Assembly (NCBI RefSeq): GCF_005144585.1
Contig: NZ_SSMQ01000014.1
Coordinates: forward strand, 124,001-188,000
Source of the DNA: Polyangium fumosum
Lineage (GTDB): Bacteria > Myxococcota_A > Polyangia > Polyangiales > Polyangiaceae
Direction: 5' to 3'
DNA: 64,000 bases
In this document: piece after piece, positions 48,290-56,516 of the stretch
Numbering within the stretch: the first letter of the stretch is position 1
Layout of the letters: the number at the start of each line of letters is the position of its first letter
Position numbers and translations under genes: made by a program
The notes under the pieces: model-generated
Database searches by the model: none
Seen by the model: only the letters and a program-made list of their open reading frames with translations
Told to the model about the DNA's origin: nothing

Positions 48290-48318
48290 CGGACGAGAAT
48301 CGAAGGAAGGAGGGGGTT

Positions 48319-50883
48319 TCAGGCGGCCTGGCCGCCGCTGCCTTCGGCCTCTGCGGCCGCGCTCTGCGCTGCCTTGCGACGGCGCTCCAGCCACACGAGG
48401 AACGCCGGCAGGATCAGCACCGCCGAGAGCAGGCAGGCGATCTCCCCGACCGCCGCCGCCAGCCCGAAGCTCGCGATCCCCTTGTTGATGGAGAACATCA
48501 GCGCGAAATACCCGATGCACGTCGTCATCGAGCAGAGCACGAGCGCGCCGCCCGTCTCCGTGAAGACCCGATCGAGCCGTTCGCCGCCCTCCGAGAGATA
48601 TCGCTGCATCAGGTTGTGCGAATACTCGGCCCCGATCCCGAACGTGATCGGCAGGACGATGAAGTTCAAGAAATTGAGCTTGATACCCCGCAGGTACAAG
48701 AACCCGAGCAGCATCGATACGCCGAAGAGCCACGGCACGAAGACGCCGAGCGACCGCGCGCTGCCGCGGAACGCGATCAGGATGATCACCACGACCCCGA
48801 TCGCCGCGAGCCCCACCGCCTTCGGCGCGTCCTCCACCACGGCCTGGATCATGTCCGCGTAAATCACCGCGCGGCCCGATCCCTTGATCACGTCGCCCGT
48901 CGGCAGCGTCGTCGACCGGAAGCTATCGGCCCAGCGGATGAGGTAATGCGCGTCCCACACGCTCTGGCCCTGCTTCGGCACGATGTACACGATCCGCCCG
49001 CGCGTCCCGTCCTTCTCCGTGAACGGCCGCGCCACGGTCTCGGGCAGATCCGGGATCGCGATCGGCTTCAACTCCTCCGCGGGCACGTACGGCGTGATCT
49101 CGGCCCAGTCCGCGTCCGAGATCAAATTCCGCTTCCGCGCCTTCTGCACGATGCGCCGGATGTCCTCGATGAGCGGCAGTTTTTCCGCCTGCTCCTTCGG
49201 GATCAGCGAGTGGATCGTCACCACCTTCTCGAACGGCTTCGCGTCCGCGGGCGCCGCTGCGAGCCGCTTTTGCAGCTCCGTTTCGAGCAGCGGGACCTGC
49301 TCCAGGCGGTCCGTCATGACCGCCATTCCGTCCTGCGACATCCGGCCGACGATGTACCCCACGCGCACCGACAGCGACAGCGCCGCGCTCTTGTCGCGCC
49401 GCTCGCTGCGGATGTTGCGCATGTCGTACTCGATCGGATCCTTCGTCAAATATTGATACGTGAGCCCCACCGAGACGAGCCCGATCACGACCCCGATCGC
49501 CCCGAGCGTGCGCGGCGCGGCCTGCGCGAGCTTCGCGAAGAGCACGCCATAATAGCCGCGCGCCTTCGTCTTCTCCTTTCCGGGGAAATACACCGGACGC
49601 ACCCGCTCCGTCGCCGCGAGCAGCGCCGGCGTGAAGAGGTACGTCGCGAGCCAGCAGAGAAGCATCCCGTAGGCGCCGATGACCCCGAAGTGCTTGAAGC
49701 CCCGGAAATCCGTCAGCATCAACGAGCCGTACGCCAGCATCGTCGTCGCCGAGCCCGAGAGCGTCGGCAGCCACGTATCCTTGTGCGCCGCCTCGATCGC
49801 CTCCTCGACGTCGGCATTGTCGTCCCGGCGCGCTTCCAGGTATCGCGCCATGTACATGATGCCGTAGTTGATGCCATTGCCGGCGATGATCGAGACCAGA
49901 AAGCCCGTCGAGCTGTTCAGGTATCCGATCGTGAAATACGTCAGGCCGAACGTCCACACGAGCCCCACGAGCAGGCTGCCCGCCATCACGAGCACCGTCC
50001 GCACCCGCAGGAAGAACAGGAGCACCGGCACGAGCACGCCGAGCACCCCGCCCACGCCGACCTCCCCGAGGTCCCGCACGATCGCGTCGTATTCCTCGCC
50101 GCTGATGACGAGATCCCCCGTGTAACCGACCTCCATCGTCGGATCGAGCTTCTTCGGCCCGATCTCCTCGACGACCTGCTCGATCTTTCGCCGCAGCTCC
50201 TCGCGGTCCGCCTTCTTCGACAGGCTCGTGCGCGCGATGACGGCGGCGAACTTGCCGTCGGCGCTCATGTAATACCCGTTCGGGTGCGGACCTCGATCGA
50301 TCTCCGCCTGGGGCTTCGGTTTTGCCTTTGCCTCGCTCGCCTTTTTCCCCGTCAGCCGCTCCTTGAGCGACGCTGCCGTGATCGGCGGCGGCGGATCCGA
50401 CTCGTCGAGCAGGACGCCCGTCTCCTTCTGGACCTCGTACTCGTACCGCGCGACGACCTCGTCCCGCGCCTTCTGCAGGTCTGCGAGCTCCGCGAAGAGC
50501 AGCTTGTTCTCGTCGAAGAACGCCTTCGTCTCCCGCGAGCTCCAGTCGACCTGCTCGACCCACGGCGATCCGATTGCCTGGAGCTTCGGCGCGAGCGCGT
50601 CCACGAATGCCCGGAGCGCCGCCTCGTTTTTCCCGTCCGCGATCTCCGCCGTGACCGTCAGCGTGGTGATGCCCGAGAGCCGCGCCGACACCCGGCGCAT
50701 CTCGATCACGCTGTCCTTGTTGTCGGGCAATAACTCCGAGAAATCGGGCCGAAAGCCGATCTTCGTCGCGAAGAAGCCCGCGGGCACGAGCGAAAGCAGG
50801 GCCAGGAGAAGGACCAGAAAAGGCCGGCGCGCCTGGAATCGACCCAGGACGCGGAAAGGCCGGGGGGAAGTACGTTCGTGCAT
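48319..50883 (-). CDS. MMPL/RND-family lipid transporter
   Basis: 854 residues from ATG 50881-50883 (MHERTSPRPF). About 12 membrane segments in two halves, each with a periplasmic loop: FRPDFSELLPDNKDSVIEMRR (MMPL signature), LGVLVPVLLFFLRVRTVLVMAGSLLVGLVW, GNGINYGIMYMARYLEARRD, and the second half with SLGVFVPWLFGVSMLLGFLYLRGI, FGIGAEYSHNLMQRYL. The GxxxD/Y-type relay of RND pumps is replaced by the MMPL form. Resembles HpnN and mycobacterial MmpL transporters, which move lipids across the inner membrane. With the GT4 gene, a lipid or glycolipid export role is plausible. Confidence 0.9.
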   Translation of the reverse strand: MHERTSPRPFRVLGRFQARRPFLVLLLALLSLVPAGFFATKIGFRPDFSELLPDNKDSVIEMRRVSARLSGITTLTVTAEIADGKNEAALRAFVDALAPKLQAIGSPWVEQVDWSSRETKAFFDENKLLFAELADLQKARDEVVARYEYEVQKETGVLLDESDPPPPITAASLKERLTGKKASEAKAKPKPQAEIDRGPHPNGYYMSADGKFAAVIARTSLSKKADREELRRKIEQVVEEIGPKKLDPTMEVGYTGDLVISGEEYDAIVRDLGEVGVGGVLGVLVPVLLFFLRVRTVLVMAGSLLVGLVWTFGLTYFTIGYLNSSTGFLVSIIAGNGINYGIMYMARYLEARRDDNADVEEAIEAAHKDTWLPTLSGSATTMLAYGSLMLTDFRGFKHFGVIGAYGMLLCWLATYLFTPALLAATERVRPVYFPGKEKTKARGYYGVLFAKLAQAAPRTLGAIGVVIGLVSVGLTYQYLTKDPIEYDMRNIRSERRDKSAALSLSVRVGYIVGRMSQDGMAVMTDRLEQVPLLETELQKRLAAAPADAKPFEKVVTIHSLIPKEQAEKLPLIEDIRRIVQKARKRNLISDADWAEITPYVPAEELKPIAIPDLPETVARPFTEKDGTRGRIVYIVPKQGQSVWDAHYLIRWADSFRSTTLPTGDVIKGSGRAVIYADMIQAVVEDAPKAVGLAAIGVVVIILIAFRGSARSLGVFVPWLFGVSMLLGFLYLRGIKLNFLNFIVLPITFGIGAEYSHNLMQRYLSEGGERLDRVFTETGGALVLCSMTTCIGYFALMFSINKGIASFGLAAAVGEIACLLSAVLILPAFLVWLERRRKAAQSAAAEAEGSGGQAA

Positions 50884-51157
50884 TGGAAAAGCGCGTCTCG
50901 GCGCGGGATCCACGGCCGAGGGACGCGGGGATAGTGCACGCCCGCGAGAGGCCCTGCAAGCCCGCGCGCCGGAAAGCTCCGGGTGAGAATGTGCTCGCCG
51001 CTACCTTGCCTACGCACCGTCTCGCGAAGCGTGAACCACGTTCACACCGTGAAGGCGTGCAGCAACGGTTTCTTTCTCTCGTCCTTCATGCCAAATGGGG
51101 CCTCGCTCGCGCCTCCCCTGGCGCGTGCCCGACCTCTCCTCCTTTGCGTTCCAACCG

Positions 51158-52054
51158 ATGACCATCCGCCTCAGCGACGTGATCAAATCTCCCGACGTGG
51201 AGGACCCCGTGAACCTCCACGTCCACCGGCCGCTCCAGCTCCTGCTCGCGCGGCCGCTCGTGAAGACCTCCATCACGCCGAACCAGATCACGTTCCTGTC
51301 CCTCTGCGCGGGCCTCGGCGCCGCCGCCTGCATCGTCGAGGGCAGCCTTTACGTGCGGCTCGCGGGCGCGCTCCTCCTCTTCGCGTCGGCCATCCTCGAC
51401 GGCGTCGACGGCATGATCGCGCGGCTGAAAAAGACCTCGTCCGAGACGGGCCACGCGATCGACGGCGCCTCCGACTACGCGGTCAACGTCGCCACGACCC
51501 TCGCGGCCGTCTACCACCTCGGACAGACCTCGGGCAGGCCGCTCCTCGCGGCCGCGCTCGGCCTCGGCACGCACATCGCATGGGCGCACCACCTCATGCT
51601 CTACGATTTCCACTGCGCCCTTTATCTACGCTTCTACTCGGGCGGCAAGCACCAGGGCGGCGATCGCGAACGCGCGCAGAAGACGCTGGAAAAGGTGCGG
51701 CAGGGCGGCTCGCTCTTCCAGCGCGTGCTCATGACGGTCTTCGTCTGGCAGCTCGGCAACCGGCAATCCCTGCTCGCCAAGGTCAGCCCCCTCGGCGTGC
51801 GCCTCTCGGAGCGACCGGCGGACGACACGTTCGGCAAGACGTACGTCGCCACGCACCGCGCGCCCATGCGGTTATGGGCGCTCTGCGGCAACGCCCCGCA
51901 CATGGACCTCATGGTCCTCGCCATCGCGCTGGATCGTTTCGAGGTTTATTTCGTGCTTCGTATCGTGCTCTTCACGCTCCTCGCGATCGTCGCGATCGTA
52001 TGGGAGCGCCGGGTCCTCGCGGCGCACGCGGAGTCCGGCGAGGTCCTTTCGTGA
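51158..52054 (+). CDS. CDP-alcohol phosphatidyltransferase family protein
   Basis: 298 residues from ATG 51158; no strong ribosome binding site, and an ATG at 51095 is a possible alternative. The CDP-OH signature DGVDGMIARLKKTSSETGHAIDGASD matches D-x2-DG-x2-AR-x8-G-x3-D-x3-D. Multiple membrane helices (AGALLLFASAILDG; LAAVYHLG; VYFVLRIVLFTLLAIVAIVWE). Such enzymes make phospholipids by exchanging CDP for an alcohol; the alcohol here is unknown. Its stop overlaps the next gene's GTG start. Confidence 0.85.
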   Translation: MTIRLSDVIKSPDVEDPVNLHVHRPLQLLLARPLVKTSITPNQITFLSLCAGLGAAACIVEGSLYVRLAGALLLFASAILDGVDGMIARLKKTSSETGHAIDGASDYAVNVATTLAAVYHLGQTSGRPLLAAALGLGTHIAWAHHLMLYDFHCALYLRFYSGGKHQGGDRERAQKTLEKVRQGGSLFQRVLMTVFVWQLGNRQSLLAKVSPLGVRLSERPADDTFGKTYVATHRAPMRLWALCGNAPHMDLMVLAIALDRFEVYFVLRIVLFTLLAIVAIVWERRVLAAHAESGEVLS

Positions 52055-53922
52055 CGACGGCGCTCTCGGCCCAGGAGGAGAAACCCGCGCCTTCGGAGGC
52101 GACGCTCGCGCGGGCGAAGGTGCGCCGCGCCGTCGCGCTCGTCGCGCTCTTCACGGCGATCTTTTACGTGCCCTCGCTCCGCTGCGGCTTCTTCGCGGAC
52201 GACTGGTTGCACCGGCTCGCGCTCGATCAGTTCCCGGACATCTTCCGCGAGCACCTGAACCTCTTTGGCCTCATCCGTTCGAACGAAGAGGTCGCCGCAT
52301 TCAAGAAATTCGGCCTGGCGCCCTGGTGGACCGATCCGGACATGCGGATCAACTTCTGGCGCCCGATCCCGTCGATCACGCACTGGCTCGAGTACCAGCT
52401 CTTCGGCCACAGCGCGATCGCCGCGCACCTCATCAACATCGGGTTTTACACGGCCACCGTCTTCCTCGTCCACCGCCTCCTCGCGCGGTTCCTCTCTCCG
52501 TCCCGCTGGCCGCTCGTCTTTGCGGTCGCGGTCTTCGCGCTCGACGACGCGCACGCGCTGAACATCGTGTGGAGCGCGAACCGCAACGAGACCGTGGGCG
52601 CGATCTTCGTCCTCGCCTCGCTGCTCTCGTTCATCCGGTACCGCGAGGGCGCCGGCCGCGCCTTCGCGGGTTTATCGCTCCTCTCGTATGCCTGCGCCCT
52701 GCTCTCGAAGGAGTCGGGCCTCGTGCTCCCGCTCTTCGTGCTCGCGCACGTCGTGGTCTTCCCCGAACGACCGGGACAAGCTCTTTTCGCGCGCATTCGC
52801 CCGCACCTCGGCATGCTGGCCGCGTTCTTCGTGGTCAGCGTGGCGTTCCTCGCCCTGTACTTCGTGGTGCTCGGGCACGGCGCGAACTCGGTGTATTACA
52901 TCAACCCGCTGAAGAACCCTGGCCTGTGGGCCGAGCATTTCTTCCGGTCCGGGTTTTACCACGCCGTGATCCTCGCGACGGGCGTGCCCCTGCACGTGCT
53001 CTCCAGCACCCCCGTGCGCGATTACCCGCTCGCGGCGCTCGCGCTCGGCGCGGTCACGGTCGGCTTCTGGGCGCTCGCGTGGCGCTGGTTGCGGCAGGAC
53101 AGGCCGCTGCGCTTCTTCGTGCTCACGATGGTGGCGGGGCAGGTCATCGTGACGACGAGCTTCCCCGACCCGCGCAACCTCTTCTTGCCCTCGATCGGCT
53201 TCGCCTACATGGTCGCGCGGGTCCTCGAAGAAGCCGTCGCCCGGTTCCCGAAGGGCCGCTCCTATCGCGCCGTCGCCGGCACGCTCGTCTTCTTGCACCT
53301 CGTGCTCGCGCCCGTGCTCTGCCAGGTGTGCATCTACATCGTCGCCACGTTCGAGGGCCGCTACCGGGTGATCGCGGACTCGCTCGCGAAGTCCATCGAT
53401 TACCAGCGCCTCCCCGAGGACAAGCTCGAGGTCTACTTCCTGAACTGGCACCAGCGCGAGATGACCGCGCTTTATGGCCTCTACCTCCGCCGCGTGCTCC
53501 CGACGGGCGTGACCGATTACAAGCCGATCACGCACAACCCGAACATCTCCTACGTCGACAAGCTCTACCAGGGCCTCGGCGGCGAGCGGATCCATTACTA
53601 CTCGCTCTCCTACGTGGTGGGCGAGGTCGACGTGGAGGTCCTCTCGGAGCACGAGATCGCCGTCCGCCCGAAGAAGGGCCATTTCTTCCCGACGCTCTTC
53701 GAGCAGCTCTACACGACGGGCAAGCCGTGGCAAGCGGGGCAGGTCTTCGAGCCGGGCACGCATCGCGCGACGATCGAGGAGGTCTCGCCGGAGGGGGAGG
53801 TCTTGAAAGTGCGCTTTACCTTCCCGGAGCCGCTGAGCTCGCCGCGCTATCGCTTCATGAAATGGGACGGCGAGCGATTCGTGCCGGTCTCGTTCGTGGC
53901 GGTGGCGGGACGGAGCAATTGA
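52051..53922 (+). CDS. GT-C fold membrane glycosyltransferase (PMT/ArnT-like)
   Basis: 623 residues from GTG 52051 in a GTGA overlap. About 11-12 membrane segments and a large C-terminal exported domain. The GT-C pattern is clear: an acidic DD in the first periplasmic loop (FFADDWLHRLALDQFP), FWRPIPSITHWLEYQLFGHSAIAAHLINI, ALDDAHALNIVWSANRNETV, and YACALLSKESGLVLPLFVLAHVVVF. The C-terminal ~200 residues are soluble and Tyr/Trp-rich. It would transfer a sugar from a polyprenyl-phosphate donor outside the inner membrane. The overlap suggests it works with the CDP-alcohol enzyme in building a glycolipid; inference. Confidence 0.85.
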   Translation: MTTALSAQEEKPAPSEATLARAKVRRAVALVALFTAIFYVPSLRCGFFADDWLHRLALDQFPDIFREHLNLFGLIRSNEEVAAFKKFGLAPWWTDPDMRINFWRPIPSITHWLEYQLFGHSAIAAHLINIGFYTATVFLVHRLLARFLSPSRWPLVFAVAVFALDDAHALNIVWSANRNETVGAIFVLASLLSFIRYREGAGRAFAGLSLLSYACALLSKESGLVLPLFVLAHVVVFPERPGQALFARIRPHLGMLAAFFVVSVAFLALYFVVLGHGANSVYYINPLKNPGLWAEHFFRSGFYHAVILATGVPLHVLSSTPVRDYPLAALALGAVTVGFWALAWRWLRQDRPLRFFVLTMVAGQVIVTTSFPDPRNLFLPSIGFAYMVARVLEEAVARFPKGRSYRAVAGTLVFLHLVLAPVLCQVCIYIVATFEGRYRVIADSLAKSIDYQRLPEDKLEVYFLNWHQREMTALYGLYLRRVLPTGVTDYKPITHNPNISYVDKLYQGLGGERIHYYSLSYVVGEVDVEVLSEHEIAVRPKKGHFFPTLFEQLYTTGKPWQAGQVFEPGTHRATIEEVSPEGEVLKVRFTFPEPLSSPRYRFMKWDGERFVPVSFVAVAGRSN

Positions 53923-53970
53923 CGTTCAGTGTGCGCGATTCTACGCAGCTAAAAACGAGGAGGCCTATCC

Positions 53971-54525
53971 ATGACGACTGATTTGCAGGTCAAGAAATTC
54001 ACCTACGTATTCACCTGGTTCGACCAGAATGCTGATGGATGGCTCACCCGGGACGACTTCGAGAAGATCGCCGGGTTGTTCACCGCCCTGGCGGACGAGA
54101 AGGATCTGAAGAACAGGACGGCGATGCAGCAGGGTTTCATGAACTGGTGGGGCGTCCTCTTGGGGGCCACGGAGGGCAACGCGGGAGAGAAGATCGGGCT
54201 GCCGGAGTTCATCCGCATCATGGCCGCCACGGTCATTGCCCCGCAGAATTTCGAGAATGCGGTGCTCGGCCTCGTCGACGGGTTGATTGGCGCCCTCGAC
54301 CGTGACGGTGACGGGAGTCTTTCGTTCGAAGAGTACGTGCGGATGTACGACGCGCTGGGCGTCCCTCCGGTGACCTCCACCGAGGCGTTCAAGCGGCTCG
54401 ACCGGGATGGCAGCGGAAAGATCAGTTATGCCGAGTTCCGGCAGGCCATCGTCGAGTATTACCTGAGCGCGGACCCGAACGCCCCCGGGAACTGGCTGCT
54501 CGGCCCGATGGCCGTGTTCCAGTAG
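53971..54525 (+). CDS. EF-hand calcium-binding protein (calerythrin-like)
   Basis: 184 residues, ATG with GAGGAGG at 53958-53964. Three good EF-hand loops: DQNADGWLTRDD, DRDGDGSLSFEE and DRDGSGKISYAE; a fourth, EGNAGEKIGLPE, is degenerate, as in bacterial calerythrin and sarcoplasmic calcium-binding proteins. Soluble and acidic. It probably buffers or senses cytosolic Ca2+. Forty-eight base pairs after the GT-C gene. Its downstream neighbours belong to the accessory island. Confidence 0.93.
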   Translation: MTTDLQVKKFTYVFTWFDQNADGWLTRDDFEKIAGLFTALADEKDLKNRTAMQQGFMNWWGVLLGATEGNAGEKIGLPEFIRIMAATVIAPQNFENAVLGLVDGLIGALDRDGDGSLSFEEYVRMYDALGVPPVTSTEAFKRLDRDGSGKISYAEFRQAIVEYYLSADPNAPGNWLLGPMAVFQ

Positions 54526-54575
54526 CGCGGCGGCCGTGACGACGGAGGAGGTGTCGCCCGGCGGCGGGGCGGGCG

Positions 54576-55064
54576 TCACCCTGATTCTGTGGAGCTCCCT
54601 CGCAGCAGCGGGAAGGGCTCCGCGTCGTCGAAGCGCTCCCCCGTTTGGGCATCCCTGTAGATCCAGTCGTTCCCTCTCTTTTCGACGTGCGCGTTGCGCA
54701 CGAACGCCGTCACGTGGTCGTACTGGAACGAAATGCCGCCGAAGTTGAAGCCGAACCAGAGCTCCAGGCTGCCGCTTTGGGATCGACGACTGGCCTTGAT
54801 GGATTCCACCACGACCGCGCGAGGACTCTCACGGGTCTCGTAGGACTCTTGAAACTTGCGGTTGACGGCGAGATCGCCCGCTTCCCTCGTGTAGCCACGG
54901 ACGCCCGTGAAGAGGAAACCCACGAAAGCGCGTTGCGCCCCCTCGTCCGGGGGGAAGTCACACACCAACGTAAACCTCTTGGGAGCGTGCTCGAAGCGGA
55001 ACGCTATCAAGAGGGACTCCGCCAGCGTCGTGAATGCTTCTTGTGCGGTCGCCAGGGGTCTCAT
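54576..55064 (-). CDS. Hypothetical protein at the island edge
   Basis: 162 residues from ATG 55062-55064; a GTG at 55079 adds five residues, and neither has a clear ribosome binding site. Beta-rich in the middle (RFTLVCDFPPDEGAQRAFVGFLFTGVRGY; GSLELWFGFNFGGISFQYDHVTAFVRN). No signal peptide or motif recognised. Composition is a little less GC-biased than its neighbours. It lies upstream of and divergent from the retron reverse transcriptase region, but a functional link is not shown. Confidence 0.6.
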   Translation of the reverse strand: MRPLATAQEAFTTLAESLLIAFRFEHAPKRFTLVCDFPPDEGAQRAFVGFLFTGVRGYTREAGDLAVNRKFQESYETRESPRAVVVESIKASRRSQSGSLELWFGFNFGGISFQYDHVTAFVRNAHVEKRGNDWIYRDAQTGERFDDAEPFPLLRGSSTESG

Positions 55065-55261
55065 GTTCGTGGCTTTCACGGGGTGAAGTGAAGGAGGCGT
55101 AGCGCCGTTTGCGCCGGTCGAGGAGGCCGATCGCGGCGAAGCGCACGAACGAGGCCGCGTTCGTTGCTGACTCCGGCTTCGACGGCGGAGCAGGTTCCGC
55201 AGCCCCTCGGATCGGTCACCTGGTTTCCGCCGGAGCGAGCGCCGCCGCTGCCGCCCGCGTC

Positions 55262-55296
55262 ACCGCTTCCGCTTCCGCTCCCGCTCCCGCTCCCGG
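55262..55296. repeat. Short GCTYCC hexamer repeat
   Basis: About five tandem 6-bp units (GCTTCC/GCTCCC) in the region 55080-55538 between the hypothetical gene and the reverse transcriptase. It would encode a Gly-Ser run on the minus strand, but the open frame there is not otherwise convincing. A smaller relative of the hexamer array in the kinase gene at the window's end. Confidence 0.6.
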
Positions 55297-55397
55297 GACG
55301 CGCGTCCTTAAATATGGGTGGGCCAATCGTGATCCAATTCACCAAAGACCCTTGGAGCACGCCCGTCAGCATACTCTTGCTGCCGGTTGAGGTGGGC

Positions 55398-55425
55398 TTG
55401 ACTTGCTGGCGTACTTGGGTGTAAT
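55398..55425 (+). promoter_or_regulatory. sigma70-type promoter of the retron locus
   Basis: TTGACT (55398-55403), 16-bp spacer, TGTAAT (55420-55425). The expected start site (~55432) falls at the beginning of the long inverted repeat, so the transcript would open with that hairpin and then read into the reverse transcriptase gene. Upstream, CCGTCAGCA/TGCTGCCGG (55363-55386) forms a further small stem-loop. Confidence 0.55.
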
Positions 55426-55433
55426 TCCCTTCT

Positions 55434-55516
55434 GGGGTCGCTGGATAACGATTGCGAGAGTACGTGTTCGTACTCGCTCTTTGAGTCAATCACAAAGCTG
55501 GTATCCAAGCGACCCC
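55434..55516 (+). ncRNA. Structured leader of the retron RT, candidate msr-msd element
   Basis: GGGGTCGCTGGATA (55434-55447) pairs with TATCCAAGCGACCCC (55502-55516) with one bulged base. Inside, GATTG/CAATC and GCGAG(AG)TACG/CGTACTCGC form a nested hairpin with loop TGTT. The RT start codon is 22 bases downstream. Retrons normally encode their msr-msd RNA just upstream of the RT gene. The outer repeat could be the a1/a2 pair or the msd stem; at 83 nt this element is shorter than described msr-msd RNAs, so its limits are uncertain. No better a1/a2 pair was found by eye. Confidence 0.45.
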
Positions 55517-55538
55517 TTGCTTCTCCTTCAGTGCTGGG

Positions 55539-56516
55539 ATGTGGATGAGTCTTCGCAATTTCGCGTTCGTGCGGAACATCCAAGACCTATCGAGGGAGCT
55601 GGGCTGCGAGCGCGCACAGCTCGAAGAGTACATTTCGTCCCGGCAGCGTGAATTCTACAAGGAGATGCGGATCCCGAAGAAGGGACGACGCCGCCGAGAA
55701 TTCCGCACCGTTTACAAGCCCTGCCGGGAGCTGGCCGTCCTTCAGAAGAACATTGCAACCCTGCTTCAGCGGAACCCCTTGCCCGAATACGTTCAGGGCT
55801 TCGTTTCCGATCGTTCGATTTACAAAAATGCCAAGATCCATATCGGTCAAAAGATCCTTCTGCACGCCGATATACATGAGTTTTTCGAGTCGATCACGCT
55901 GGAGCGCGTGCGGGATGCATTTGAGACCTGTGGAAGCAATAGGGAGGTCGCGACGTTGCTGGCGAAGCTTTGCACCCTCGATGGCTTCCTCCCGCAAGGG
56001 TCGAGCGCAAGCCCCGTCTTGGCCAACCTGGTCTGCCGGCATCTCGACACTGATATCAACGCCCTTGCGATCAGTTACGGCTGCAGATACAGCCGTTATG
56101 CCGACGACATCACCCTTTCGGGCGATCGCGTACCACCCGCGGAGAGTGTCGAGAACCTGCTGAAACGGCACGCCTTCGAGCTGCGACCGGGCTCGTGCCG
56201 TACGCAGCGGCGCGGGCACGGGCAATACGTCACCGGCCTGTCCGTCGAGGATGCCGTGCCCCGGATCCCGCGCCGAATGAAGCGGCGTCTCCGCTTGGTC
56301 CTCCGGTTGGCAAGGAGCGCAATGCAGCACGCAGATTTGTTGCTGTCGGAGACGAAAATCGATGGATGGCTAGCCTTCTTTCATTCCGTCGAGCCCAACC
56401 TGGCGTCCAAGCTCTCCGCGGAGTGGGATCCAATTCGAGCACGGCTCAATAACCGACACACAGGGTCTCCTGATGACCCCTCGGAGGAAGTCACGGAAGA
56501 GGAGCCTTCCGACTGA
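55539..56516 (+). CDS. Retron-type reverse transcriptase
   Basis: 325 residues (ATG 55539; ATG 55545 is possible; weak ribosome binding site). Retron hallmarks: NAKIH (97-101, the NAxxH motif), first catalytic Asp in LLHADIHEFFESI (D111), PQGSSASPVLANL (152-164), YADD (187-190), and QYVTGLSVED (VTG motif, 231-233). The C-terminus (WLAFFHSVEPNLASKLSAEW) is the normal retron RT end; no effector domain is fused. It would make msDNA from a partner RNA. Downstream on the same strand there is no gene; its 3' end overlaps the convergent protease gene by 26 bp. GC content is lower than in the flanks, consistent with transfer. Confidence 0.92.
   Translation: MWMSLRNFAFVRNIQDLSRELGCERAQLEEYISSRQREFYKEMRIPKKGRRRREFRTVYKPCRELAVLQKNIATLLQRNPLPEYVQGFVSDRSIYKNAKIHIGQKILLHADIHEFFESITLERVRDAFETCGSNREVATLLAKLCTLDGFLPQGSSASPVLANLVCRHLDTDINALAISYGCRYSRYADDITLSGDRVPPAESVENLLKRHAFELRPGSCRTQRRGHGQYVTGLSVEDAVPRIPRRMKRRLRLVLRLARSAMQHADLLLSETKIDGWLAFFHSVEPNLASKLSAEWDPIRARLNNRHTGSPDDPSEEVTEEEPSD

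Noticed and set aside
48290-48733. N-terminal extension of the GT4 glycosyltransferase
   Set aside because: It overlaps the MMPL gene in another frame and is Arg/Gly-rich; the ATG at 48289 begins a normal GT4 sequence.
55076-55489. Minus-strand frame encoding a Gly-Ser repeat followed by RGCGTCSAVEAG, reminiscent of a MYXO-CTERM or secreted-protein remnant
   Set aside because: There is no signal peptide, no hydrophobic C-terminal helix in frame, and it overlaps the retron promoter and leader. At best a decayed remnant.
55088-55530. TGAAGGAG (55088-55095) pairing with CTCCTTCA (55523-55530) as retron a1/a2
   Set aside because: Only 8 bp and ~430 nt apart; such a match is expected by chance at this search size.
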